Positions 55,021-62,874 of a DNA stretch of 64,000 nt are shown here, piece after piece. Source of the DNA: Arachidicoccus sp. BS20 (lineage in GTDB: Bacteria > Bacteroidota > Bacteroidia > Chitinophagales > Chitinophagaceae); assembly GCF_001659705.1 (NCBI RefSeq), contig NZ_CP015971.1, forward strand, positions 1,240,001 through 1,304,000, written 5' to 3'. Within the stretch, counting starts at the first letter, position 1; the number at the start of each line of letters is the position of its first letter. The position numbers and the translations under genes were made by a program. The notes under the pieces were generated by a model that was given only the letters and a program-made list of their open reading frames with translations, did no database searches and was not told the origin of the DNA.

Positions 55021-56245
55021 TTACCGGCTTGTGAGCGCATTCAATTCATGTTGAAAAGTGTTCAATATTGCCTCTTTATCCAAAAACCGTTCTGCATAGG
55101 CACGGGCATTTTTACGGAAGGAATCCAAATCTGCCGACAAGGCATTTTTGATACCGGCTTTTAATGCTTCCACAGATTCCGGTTCTATCAGTATGCCTGC
55201 CCGGTATTCGTTTATAACTTCATACAGAGACGTGCCCGGTTCGGCTGCTACCAAAGCACATCCGCCGGCAGCCAAAATACCGGTAAGCTTGCTGGGCATT
55301 ACCAAATCCGCAGCAGATTTTTTCTGTAACACCAAATGGATATCGGCTACCGCCAACAATGCGGAGAGCTTTTCATACGGCTGCAACGGCAGAAAACGAA
55401 TGTTGTTCAACTGTGCATCCTGCGCCAGCTGCATCAGCTTTTCCTTACCACCACCGGAACCACAGATCAGGAACAGCATATTCTTTTCTTCTTTAAAGTC
55501 CTTCGCCGCCTCGATAATAATTTCCAGCCCCTGTTTTTCTCCGAGATTACCCGAATACAGCACTACTCCGGCATTCATATCAATCCCCAATTCTTTCCTT
55601 AGAGAATTTTCTTTGGAAAGCGGGTAAATAACATTACTATCCACCCAATTGGGAAAGAATAATACCTGCGCATCGCTGATACCTTTGGCTTTTATTTTAT
55701 TGAGCATACCTTCGCTAATGGACGTAACCCTCTCGCTTTTTTTCATCAACCGCCGTTCCGTGGCAAACATCAGACTGAGGAACGCTTTGTTTTGAATCAT
55801 GCCTAAATCTTTTGCCGCATCCACCTGCAAATCCTGTATGTGATAAATCAGCTTGGTCCTCTTAAAAAACTTATAAAAGACAGGCAGATAGTTCAGGTGG
55901 AAAGGCGGTGCTACACAGAACACCACATCGGCTTTTTTGGCAAACAACTGCCTTAACCAGGCAAAAGACGATGACAATACAAAAGAAAACTCGTGGATAA
56001 TTCTTTTCTTACTATTTACCACCTGAGGTACATATAACGGACAGCGATGTACCTGCACGCCATTCAGCATTTCGGTAAACCATTTCCTGCCTTTGTATTT
56101 ACCATGAATCTGCCATTCGGGATAATAAGGCATTGCCGTAATCACATGCACTTCGTGCTCCTGTTTTGCAAGCCATTTCGCCTGTATATTTCCCTATGCA
56201 GGTCAGTTCCGGTGCGTAATTAATACCGTAGATGATGATTTTCAC
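55021..56245 (-). pseudogene. WcaI-like group 1 glycosyltransferase, frameshifted near the N-terminus
   Basis: The main frame (56151-55021, 376 codons) is a GT4/WcaI-type glycosyltransferase: HVITAMPYYPEWQIHGKYKG, NYLPVFYKFFKRTKLIYHIQDLQVDAAKDLG, GVVLYSGNLGEKQGLEIIIEAA, LFLICGSGGGKEKLMQLA, MPSKLTGILAAGGCALVAAEPG. Its natural beginning lies upstream in another frame from the GTG at 56245: MKIIIYGINYAPELTCIGKYTGEMA. Family proteins continue AKWLAKQEHEVHVITAMP; here 8 bp are missing at GGCGAAATGGCTTGC (about 56172-56182), consistent with loss of one copy of a GCGAAATG direct repeat. The truncated product lacks the first strand and loop of the acceptor domain and is probably inactive. It would act in capsule or exopolysaccharide synthesis. 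Confidence 0.82.
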
Positions 56246-56341
56246 AACTTACTATTTCGTTATATGAATATACCCGACGAAGATAAGGAACATAATCGTT
56301 GGAGAGCCATACCTCCAACCAAGCCGGCACTTATAGCCCGG

Positions 56342-56887
56342 TCAATACTGACGGTTTAGCATTAAAGTATTTAAGCAGCCGGCCAATGCTGTAACGAGCT
56401 CATCAAAGCGGGCATCATACTTTGCCATGTCGGCAGGATTGTCGATAAAGCAAACTTCCAGCAGCACTGCCGTGCCCCGCTGATGCAGAAACGCCAACCG
56501 CTTCCTGTTGCTTTCGCTTTCGGGCTTTGCACCACGACATTTCAGCTGCAGGGCAGCCGCCGCGCTGGCAGCTAGCCGGGCGGCAACAGACCTGCTCCGT
56601 CCATTTACGTCGTTTTTATAAAATGCCGTACAGCCGGAGGCGTTACCGCCGGCAGCATCAAAATGCAGTTCCAGCAACAGGCTGTCTTCACCGGGATGAA
56701 TACGGCTCAGGTATTCTGCCAAAGATTCCGTATCGTCATCGACCGTGAGGCAGATACCTGCCTCCAGACGAGCAATAATTGCATTACGCAGGCGTATTGT
56801 TTCATTATTTTCACATCTGCCATTGATACCTGCCGCCCCACTGTCGCCCCAAAAATGACCTGCACTCAAAAAAAGCTTCCTATTCAT
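56342..56887 (-). CDS. N-acetylmuramoyl-L-alanine amidase (Amidase_3)
   Basis: 181 residues covering just the catalytic domain. Zinc ligands are visible as His11 (LSAGHFWGDSG), Glu29 (NNE) and His75 (LELHFDA), with catalytic Glu144 (LLEVCFIDNP). It cleaves the amide bond between MurNAc and the stem peptide. There is no signal peptide, so access to the wall would need a holin-like partner or lysis. It follows two small membrane-protein genes and a 251-residue gene in a GC-richer block, which looks horizontally acquired and possibly phage-derived. Gap of 96 bp to the glycosyltransferase remnant shows nothing. Confidence 0.88.
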   Translation of the reverse strand: MNRKLFLSAGHFWGDSGAAGINGRCENNETIRLRNAIIARLEAGICLTVDDDTESLAEYLSRIHPGEDSLLLELHFDAAGGNASGCTAFYKNDVNGRSRSVAARLAASAAAALQLKCRGAKPESESNRKRLAFLHQRGTAVLLEVCFIDNPADMAKYDARFDELVTALAGCLNTLMLNRQY

Positions 56888-56919
56888 ATTCCAAAGTGTA
56901 AAAAAGTTATTTATGTATG

Positions 56920-57453
56920 TTATCCCCTACCGTTGCGGCGGCGGTACAGCCAATACAGGATGCCTGCTATGGTTATTATCCCCGGTATGGAAAGCGCCGG
57001 TAATGAACGCCTTACCCGCTTTGTCATGACAGCTTTCTCTTTGTATACCGCGCCGCTGTCTTTCAAAACACCCAGGGCAATGCGATTTTCCTTTTCTTCC
57101 CTACTGCCGGATGAGCGGCTCCGCCTCATTCGCTCACGGCTGTTCGCGACAGCCCGTAATCCATGTATGCTATATGTTATTTTCCCTGTATTACCGGGTA
57201 AGACTTCTACCGCTGCGGTAAGCGAGTCTATTTCCGTCCATGCCGACCGGCGCCGTTGCCCGGCCGCCAGTTCCCCGGTTGCAGATTCTTTCATCAGCCC
57301 CAGTTCCCGGTACAGTAGTTTTCTGTGCGACACCTCGATACTATCCGTTAACAGCTTACTGCGCTGTACTTCTTTTTTTACCCTGCATGCCATAAAACCG
57401 ATATAGCATAACAAGACTACTTCGAGTGCGAAATATTTATATTTGTTCATCAT
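56920..57453 (-). CDS. Uncharacterised protein with two terminal membrane helices
   Basis: 177 residues. An N-terminal hydrophobic helix (about 8-23, FALEVVLLCYIGFMAC, possibly with a lipobox-like Cys) and a C-terminal helix (about 148-168, ALSIPGIITIAGILYWLYRRR) flank a charged, Arg/Ser-rich middle. No family recognised. Encoded between the 95-residue membrane protein and the amidase, same strand. In a lysis-type cassette it could be the holin or spanin-like partner, but this is inference from topology and neighbours. Confidence 0.6.
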   Translation of the reverse strand: MMNKYKYFALEVVLLCYIGFMACRVKKEVQRSKLLTDSIEVSHRKLLYRELGLMKESATGELAAGQRRRSAWTEIDSLTAAVEVLPGNTGKITYSIHGLRAVANSRERMRRSRSSGSREEKENRIALGVLKDSGAVYKEKAVMTKRVRRSLPALSIPGIITIAGILYWLYRRRNGRG

Positions 57454-57483
57454 TTTAAACAGTCTATAAGTTTTAAAATATAA

Positions 57484-57771
57484 TTAGCGTTCAGCCGCAT
57501 CCGTATGGGCAGCCCAACAGCTATCCAGCCTGTCTGTCAGTAACCGTATAACAAGCGTTTTGTTTTCATTGTCTTTTTCGATGTACTGCAGCTCGGCATT
57601 CCCGGCGTCGAGCACCATCCGTAGTTTGTCATTGTTTGCGTTTACATAGAGTGTAAACAACAGCGAAACAGCCGCAGCAAGCGACAACAACACCCAGGCG
57701 AGGAACCTGCCTGTTTTAAAATCGCCGGCGGCATCTGTCAGCTGTATATCATGAATAGACATAACTTCCAT
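57484..57771 (-). CDS. Small single-pass membrane protein
   Basis: 95 residues: a short cytoplasmic start, one membrane helix (about 22-44, FLAWVLLSLAAAVSLLFTLYVNA) and a heptad-like charged helix (DAGNAELQYIEKDNENKTLVIRLLTDRLDSC). Resembles in layout the membrane-anchored coiled-coil proteins of phage lysis modules. No family identified. It lies 30 bp before the 177-residue gene. Confidence 0.6.
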   Translation of the reverse strand: MEVMSIHDIQLTDAAGDFKTGRFLAWVLLSLAAAVSLLFTLYVNANNDKLRMVLDAGNAELQYIEKDNENKTLVIRLLTDRLDSCWAAHTDAAER

Positions 57772-57847
57772 ATTTTAAGGTTATTAAATACCGGGCACCG
57801 GCCCTTTTTCCACTATTTTTACTGTTATACGCCCTTTGCCGGTAAAT

Positions 57848-57869
57848 GAGGGACGCCCGGGCGCCCCTC
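57848..57869 (-). terminator. GC-rich hairpin after the 251-residue gene
   Basis: A 22-nt near-perfect palindrome (arms GAGGG.CGCC with one G-T pair) 11 bp after the stop codon on the minus strand. There is no T-tract, so it may be a transcript-stabilising or pausing hairpin instead of a terminator. Confidence 0.4.
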
Positions 57870-57879
57870 TGTATCCTGC

Positions 57880-58635
57880 TTAAGCCGCCGGCTCAATATC
57901 CAACAGATTGAGTACATTGTATCCTCCATTGTTCAGCGGATATTGCGTACCGTTTACCTCCTGAAAAAATTCGACCAGCAGTAAGAGCATTAAAAAGCCG
58001 GTGCCGCCGGGCATTGTTTCCGGCTGCAACGTCACCGCGCCGGGAACGGCATCGAGCGACATATTGACCGCCTCACTCTGCACCGACTTAAATACGCCCG
58101 AAGCGAAGTCCATGACTACTGCCACCGATTGCAGACTCACATGCGTTGCACCTGCCGGCGCCTCCACCTGCCCGGCGGGGTCAAAAGCGTCTATATCCAC
58201 CTTGCCCTCGGCGACGGAGAAGGTGTAAGGAGCATGCAATACCGATGACAATGAAGCATTACTGTTAAAGTCGAATCCCCGTAAAAGGTTTAATGCATCC
58301 TCCTCTGCGAGTCCGAGCGTTACCTGCCTGGCTCCGCGGGCAGAGACGGTGTCCATATTCTTAATCTTACCGAATAACCGGAACAGTCTTCTCCCCAAAC
58401 GATAGTCTTTTGTTTTTTTCAGTACGTCGGCAAGCGCCACGCGGAAGTAATGCGTCGCCGCCGAAATCGTCTTGAACTCATTCATGTTCTCTCTCGTACG
58501 TTCAAAATCGGGGCTTGTGAGGATACGCTGCCTGTCAATACCTCCGGCTTTGCGTACGAGGTGCCCGTCTTTGGTCCGGTAAAAAGTGAGGTCGTCAATA
58601 GTACCTCTGAGCTTCAGGAAACTTTTCTGTTTCAT
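57880..58635 (-). CDS. Uncharacterised 251-residue protein at the head of the amidase cluster
   Basis: Starts MKQKSFLKLRGTIDDLTFYRTKDGHLVRKAGGIDRQRI, a pattern I associate with a Bacteroidota-specific uncharacterised family found next to amidase genes, but I cannot name it. The C-terminal half is beta-rich and hydrophobic (PYTFSVAEGKVDIDAFDPAG, VSLQSVAVVMDFASGVFKSV). A structural or secreted particle component is conceivable. It has its own promoter at 58674-58704 and begins a run of four minus-strand genes of higher GC than the surrounding DNA. Confidence 0.65.
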   Translation of the reverse strand: MKQKSFLKLRGTIDDLTFYRTKDGHLVRKAGGIDRQRILTSPDFERTRENMNEFKTISAATHYFRVALADVLKKTKDYRLGRRLFRLFGKIKNMDTVSARGARQVTLGLAEEDALNLLRGFDFNSNASLSSVLHAPYTFSVAEGKVDIDAFDPAGQVEAPAGATHVSLQSVAVVMDFASGVFKSVQSEAVNMSLDAVPGAVTLQPETMPGGTGFLMLLLLVEFFQEVNGTQYPLNNGGYNVLNLLDIEPAA

Positions 58636-58673
58636 CTTTTCTGTTTTTTAAAGTAAAAAAATTATTAACGCAA

Positions 58674-58704
58674 CGAAGGTAGCCGGACGGGCAAGCGGAG
58701 TCAA
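58674..58704 (-). promoter_or_regulatory. Promoter of the amidase cluster
   Basis: Minus-strand TTG (58704-58702), a 20-bp spacer and TACCTTCG (58681-58674), close to TAnnTTTG. The -7 box ends 38 bp before the ATG at 58635. Farther upstream (58705-58887) is non-coding, with tandem TGCACTTTGAT units near 58828-58850 and TACATTTTG twice near 58760. Confidence 0.55.
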
Positions 58705-58887
58705 TAAGGCGGTTCCGAAAGACAACAAAAAAGTGCGCAACGGACATCACAGTCACTCCTGATACATTTTGTACATTTTGACCATATTTGAACACCACAG
58801 CCTGTTTGCAGCCATTAACCTGCACTTTGATTGCACTTTGATTGCGCTTTGCCTGCGGCGGGCTCTCAGAAGCGAGCATGAGGATTT

Positions 58888-59248
58888 TTCCGCCGTGGTG
58901 CGTGTCCGCACGCAACATATATAATCAATAAATGCAGGTTGAGAAAATTGGAAATAAAAGTGTAACTTTGCATTAGCAAAATAAATTAATTATAGCTATT
59001 ACAATTAAATCAGTACCTGTACTTAAAGATAAAGCGGCAGTTGCTTTTACAAAAAAAGTAGCCGAAAGTTCCGCGAACAAATCTTCGGTAAAATTTACCA
59101 AGCAAATCAGCATTTCAACTAAAATTTTAGCTAAAGCAAAAATCTAAATTTATTTGAATTGGGCTTTTTACTTGATAAATGTACTCTTCGTATATATAAT
59201 GAAGAAATTTTAAAGTCTTGTGAACCTTTCGATTGCGGCAACAAAGAC
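58888..59248 (+). repeat. First copy of a 361-bp tandem duplication (cassette head R7)
   Basis: Starts TTCCGCC with hairpin TGCGTG-TCCG-CACGCA at 58899-58914, then promoter TTG (58939-58941) N21 TAACTTTG (58963-58970), an antitoxin-like frame and the first 30 or so codons of a GNAT gene, which is cut at GACTTC by the second copy. It differs from the copy at 59249-59609 at only two positions that I could see. Confidence 0.88.
58992..59147 (+). pseudogene. Antitoxin-like frame, copy 1, without a usual start codon
   Basis: 51 codons reading (I)AITIKSVPVLKDKAAVAFTKKVAESSANKSSVKFTKQISISTKILAKAKI. The expected ATG reads ATA, and no other ATG, GTG or TTG lies in frame after the preceding TAG; only ATT/ATA are available. 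It sits about 22 bp after a good -7 box and before a GNAT acetyltransferase, as antitoxins of GNAT toxins do. Sequence is Lys/Ser-rich and unlike DUF1778, so family identity is open. Confidence 0.5.
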
Positions 59249-59609
59249 TTCCGCCGTGGTGCGTGTCCGCACGCAACATATATAATCAATAAATGCAGGT
59301 TGAGAAAATTGGAAATAAAAGTGTAACTTTGCATTAGCAAAATAAATTAATTATAGCTATTACAATTAAATCAGTACCTGTACTTAAAGATAAAGCGGCA
59401 GTTACTTTTACAAAAAAAGTAGCCGAAAGTTCCGCGGACAAATCTTCGGTAAAATTTACCAAGCAAATCAGCATTTCAACTAAAATTTTAGCTAAAGCAA
59501 AAATCTAAATTTATTTGAATTGGGCTTTTTACTTGATAAATGTACTCTTCGTATATATAATGAAGAAATTTTAAAGTCTTGTGAACCTTTCGATTGCGGC
59601 AACAAAGAC
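59249..59609 (+). repeat. Second copy of the 361-bp tandem duplication (cassette head R8)
   Basis: Hairpin at 59260-59275, promoter TTG (59300-59302) N21 TAACTTTG (59324-59331), antitoxin-like frame and GNAT start. It joins the rest of the GNAT gene at GACTTC. The shared TTC at both ends (TTCCGCC and GACTTC) is microhomology at the duplication joint. Confidence 0.88.
59353..59508 (+). pseudogene. Antitoxin-like frame, copy 2, without a usual start codon
   Basis: Same 51-codon frame as copy 1 with A-to-T and N-to-D changes (KAAVTFTKK, SSADKSS). Start codon position again reads ATA. This is the copy directly ahead of the GNAT gene. Either translation starts at a rare ATT/ATA, or both copies were inherited from an already inactive parent. 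Confidence 0.5.
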
Positions 59610-60589
59610 TTCAACGATTTTTTGCCAATGATGCTTTGAATTATTCCTCCGAACTTTTGGGCAAAAGCTGTTGTTTTACATTAGATGAGCATCCAGAGAT
59701 TATTGTTTGTGCATTTACCATTTCAAACGACAGCATTAAAACCTTACTTCTTCCGCGTTCCAGAAAAGACAAAGTAATTAAAGCTATTCCCCGGCAGAAA
59801 CATATGCGCAGCTATCCAGCAGTTTTAATTGGGCGGTTAGGTGTACATAAAAATTACAGGCAGTTTGGTGACGATGAGCAAAGAGTTGGAGACCAATTGA
59901 TGGATTTTATAAAAGCGTGGTTTGTAGATAACGCTAATAAAACAGGGTGCCGCTTCATTGTAGTAGATGCTTACAATGAACAGAGGCCATTGCACTATTA
60001 TAAAAAGAATGGGTTTGTAGAATTATTTAGCACCGAAGAACAGGAAAAAGAATATACAGACTTACCTAAAGAAAAAGAAATTGATGATTTAGATTATGGA
60101 ATGCAAACATATTATATCCTTGAATGTTGTGGTTGTGAATCAATTTCTTTTAGAACTGAATATATTGATTATTTAAAGGCTCAGTACGAGGAAACGGACG
60201 TAAATGCAGACAGTAATAAGACAATAGCAATATATCCCAAGCAATTAAAAAATAGAAAGGAGCTCTCGTCCATATATTATCTACCCGCAAGAATTCAGGA
60301 TGTTTATGAGCAAACAATTTTGGCATTAAAAGGTGATAGCAGATTATTAGCAGCTGTTGGATTTAGGGCAATATTAGAAGCCATATGTATTGAAGAGAAA
60401 ATTAAGGGACAAAACCTAGAGCAAAAAATAAACAACTTGGTAAAAAATAGGCTTATAACAGAGAAAGAAGCCGAACGATTACATACAATCAGATTTTTAG
60501 GAAACGACTCTGTTCACGAAATGGAAATTCCATCCGATAAAAGGTTATATCTAGTTTTGGATATTATTGAACATTTGCTTAATAATTAA
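59520..60589 (+). pseudogene. GNAT acetyltransferase fused to DUF4145, frameshifted in a T-run
   Basis: The N-terminus is in one frame (LGFLLDKCTLRIYNEEILKSCEPFDCGNKDFNDF) and the rest in another (FFANDALNYSSELLGKSCCFTLDEHPEIIVCAFTISNDSIKTL...). The switch is at GATTTTTTGCC, which has six T where DFFAND needs seven, so one T is missing. The GNAT domain (SYPAVLIGRLGVHKNYRQFG, CRFIVVDAYNE, YYKKNGF) is followed by a DUF4145-like helical domain (YLPARIQDVYEQTILALKGDSRLLAAVGFRAILEAICIEEKI) at the C-terminus. GNAT toxins with an upstream antitoxin acetylate aminoacyl-tRNA, but a resistance or modification role is also possible. The tract could be phase-variable. A TTG start within the second frame would give 331 codons with an unnatural beginning. 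Confidence 0.78.
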
Positions 60590-60601
60590 TATCTAATTGA
60601 C

Positions 60602-60880
60602 ATGAATGCTAAATATGTCTTAGATACCATTATAAAAGAGTATTCGGATTTCGAGGACTTAGTTTTAGATTGTTTGGACAAATTCAAAATTGGTGATCAA
60701 AAAACCATTACTGAAATACTTGGTAAACATATTAGGAGAATTAATTCCAATTTACAAGATTTAGAAAAGAGCTTAATAAATAAGATTAAGAATTCAAATT
60801 TCGATTACTTGAGAATTGTTTTAGAAAACGCAAATCCTATTTACTCAATCGAAAAACATAAAGATTTATTACCATTTTAA
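60602..60880 (+). CDS. Hypothetical helical protein after the GNAT gene
   Basis: 92 residues (MNAKYVLDTIIKEYSDFEDLVLDCLDKFKIGDQKTITEILGKHIRRINSNLQDLEKSL...). Predicted all-helical by its heptad-like hydrophobic pattern. No family recognised. It lies 12 bp downstream of the GNAT-DUF4145 gene in the same direction, so probably belongs to that cassette. Confidence 0.6.
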   Translation: MNAKYVLDTIIKEYSDFEDLVLDCLDKFKIGDQKTITEILGKHIRRINSNLQDLEKSLINKIKNSNFDYLRIVLENANPIYSIEKHKDLLPF

Positions 60881-61064
60881 TGGCTAGCACATTATTTGTA
60901 TTGTGTGAATATTTGATAATCTTACTATTCAAGATTTGCATTTCCGAATTCTCAATAGACAAATAAAATACACGGCATATAAAGCAATGGTTGCTTTTTG
61001 GGGAGCGGCATTTGCGGTAAGTTTCACAGAGAGCGAGCAGAGGAAAAGAGAAAATAAATTTTAA

Positions 61065-61083
61065 ATACTAAATATTTTAGTAT
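61065..61083. promoter_or_regulatory. Dyad operator upstream of the DUF488 operon
   Basis: Perfect 8-bp inverted arms (ATACTAAA / TTTAGTAT) with a 3-nt centre, ending 1 bp before the -33 element of the following promoter. Position suggests a repressor or autoregulator site. The rest of 60881-61064 shows no gene. Confidence 0.55.
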
Positions 61084-61084
61084 A

Positions 61085-61113
61085 TTTGGGCAAATAAAAA
61101 GACTTTACCTTCG
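61085..61113 (+). promoter_or_regulatory. Promoter of the DUF488 operon
   Basis: TTTG (61085-61088), a 17-bp spacer and TACCTTCG (61106-61113), near the TTG/TAnnTTTG consensus. The transcription start should fall near 61120, so the ATG at 61142, not the one at 61118, is the likely start of the first gene. Confidence 0.6.
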
Positions 61114-61141
61114 CACTATGTTTTACAGGAGAAAAATCATA

Positions 61142-62005
61142 ATGGCATTGTTGCAGGTGTTTAACGGGGAGCTTGAAAAAATACCGTTGCAGAAATTGCT
61201 TTTCCTCTTTACACAAAGACAAAACACGGAAAAAGTATATGATTTTATTCCGTACAAGTTTGGCGGTTTTTCTTATTCCGCCAATGCGGATATGACTGCG
61301 ATGGCAGGCAAAGGATTGCTGCAAGAAACCGACCATACTTTTAAGAAGCAAGATAGTGTTGATTACCTGCTCCAATTAAGAGATAGCGACCGTAGAAGCC
61401 TGCAAGAGATAAAGCAATTGTATGGCAACATGAGCAACAATACGCTAATACGGCATACTTATACCAACTTTCCCTACTTAGCTATTAACAGCTTAATGGC
61501 GAAAAATCTTTTGTCTGCCGAAGCGCTAAAAAAAGTAGAGGATGCGAGACCGAAAAGCGATAAGACTGTTTTGTTTACCATAGGCTATGAAGGTATTTCT
61601 TTGGAAGAATATTTAAACCGCCTGATTAAAAACGATGTGCGTATATTGGTAGATGTACGCAACAACCCAATGAGCATGAAATACGGTTTTAATAAAAACC
61701 AGTTGAATCGATATTGCGAAAATCTTGGAATAAAATATATACATTTTCCGGAAGTGGGCATACAATCGGAACAGCGCCAATCTTTGCAAGCGCAAACTGA
61801 TTATGATAAACTGTTTGCCGCTTACCGTAAAGACAACCTTACGAAAACACAAGACACCCAAAACGCTATTTTAGAACTACTCATACAACATCAACGGATT
61901 GCTTTGACCTGCTTTGAAGCGAACATTTGCCAGTGCCACAGAAAACATTTAGCTGAAGCGATTACAAAGCTGCCCGGTTGGCGTTTTGAGCTAAAGCACA
62001 TATGA
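61142..62005 (+). CDS. DUF488 protein with an N-terminal winged-helix-like extension
   Basis: 287 residues from ATG 61142, chosen because the upstream promoter leaves the ATG at 61118 outside or at the edge of the mRNA. Residues 1-130 (IPLQKLLFLFTQRQ, YDFIPYKFGGFSYSANADMTAMAGKGLL) look like a small helix-turn-helix/Panacea-type domain. DUF488 follows from about 145 with TIGYEG, DVRNNPMSMKYGFN, FPEVGI and the Cys/His motif CFEANICQCHRKHLAE (257-272), possibly metal- or nucleotide-binding. The biochemical role of DUF488 is unknown. Its stop is 1 bp before the next gene, so the two are translationally coupled. Confidence 0.82.
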   Translation: MALLQVFNGELEKIPLQKLLFLFTQRQNTEKVYDFIPYKFGGFSYSANADMTAMAGKGLLQETDHTFKKQDSVDYLLQLRDSDRRSLQEIKQLYGNMSNNTLIRHTYTNFPYLAINSLMAKNLLSAEALKKVEDARPKSDKTVLFTIGYEGISLEEYLNRLIKNDVRILVDVRNNPMSMKYGFNKNQLNRYCENLGIKYIHFPEVGIQSEQRQSLQAQTDYDKLFAAYRKDNLTKTQDTQNAILELLIQHQRIALTCFEANICQCHRKHLAEAITKLPGWRFELKHI

Positions 62006-62006
62006 T

Positions 62007-62825
62007 ATGGCATTAACTAAAGTACTCATTACAGTTAAGACTTACCCGACAATTTCTACCAAATACGAGGAACTCGTATGTACTGCAGGATTTAGAGAAG
62101 ACGGTACATGGATAAGAATATATCCTATTCCATTCCGGAAAAAATCATATAACGAGCAATACAAAAAATACGACTGGATAGAAATAGACCTCGTCAAAAA
62201 TAAAAGTGATTTCCGTCCCGAAAGCTACCGCCCCGTATCTTTAGAAAACGAAATAAAAATTACGGGACACATAGATACGGCTCGAAACTGGCATGAACGA
62301 AAGAATCTTTGTTTAGGCAAAGTCTATTACAATATTACTGAATTAGTTGCAGAAGCGAAAAATAAAAATATCTGTACATCTCTTGCTGTGTTTAAACCGA
62401 GCGAAATAATTGATTTTATTGCGGAGCCTGACGAACGAGAATGGAATAAAAAAAAATTAGCAAGACTGGAAGCCGAACGCCGTCAGATGAATTTGTTTAA
62501 ACAGCCTGAAAACCCTTTCGATGTTGTTAGAAAACTTCCTTATAAATTCAGGTTCATTTTTAAAGACAGTCAAGGAAAAGAAAGTAAAATGATGATTGAA
62601 GATTGGGAAACCGGACAACTATATTGGAATTGCTTTGATAAATACCAAGATGAGAAAAAGGCAATAGCAGATGTGCGTAAAAAGTATTTTGATGATTTTG
62701 CAAAAACGAAAGATTTATACTTTTATCTTGGCACTACTCAATTGCATCATTATACATCACGAAACCCATTTATGATTATTGGTACTTTTTCTCCTCAAAA
62801 AGAAATTCAAATGGCTTTATTTTGA
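62007..62825 (+). CDS. Uncharacterised partner of the DUF488 protein
   Basis: 272 residues, no family recognised. The N-terminus ALTKVLITVKTYPTISTKYEELVCTAGFREDGTWIRIYPIPFR is strikingly regular and followed by a conserved-looking RPVSLENEIKI. The middle (DEREWNKKKLARLEAERRQMNLFKQPENPFDVVRKLPYKFRFIFKD) is charged, and the end (LYFYLGTTQLHHYTSRNPFMIIGTFSPQKEIQMALF) is hydrophobic. Coupling to the DUF488 gene (1-bp gap) implies a joint function. I have the impression that this pair recurs in bacteria, but cannot verify it here. Confidence 0.7.
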   Translation: MALTKVLITVKTYPTISTKYEELVCTAGFREDGTWIRIYPIPFRKKSYNEQYKKYDWIEIDLVKNKSDFRPESYRPVSLENEIKITGHIDTARNWHERKNLCLGKVYYNITELVAEAKNKNICTSLAVFKPSEIIDFIAEPDEREWNKKKLARLEAERRQMNLFKQPENPFDVVRKLPYKFRFIFKDSQGKESKMMIEDWETGQLYWNCFDKYQDEKKAIADVRKKYFDDFAKTKDLYFYLGTTQLHHYTSRNPFMIIGTFSPQKEIQMALF

Positions 62826-62874
62826 ATGAGAAATTAAGTCAATAAATTCAAGTTAAAATAAAACAATCAAAACA

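Noticed and set aside
56663-57406. 247-codon plus-strand open frame
   Set aside because: It runs antisense across the amidase and the 177-residue gene in GC-rich DNA, and its translation resembles no protein. The amidase on the minus strand has all catalytic residues.
50772-59609. Integron attC cassette array
   Set aside because: The layout of repeated palindromes before small genes invites this idea, but no RYYYAAC/GTTRRRY core pair is conserved in the repeats and no integrase gene is in the window. Kept only as a cassette-like repeat family.
59594-60589. Intact 331-codon GNAT gene from a TTG start
   Set aside because: The first nine codons (MRQQRLQRF) are a frame-shadow of the conserved EPFDCGNKDFNDF segment present one frame away.
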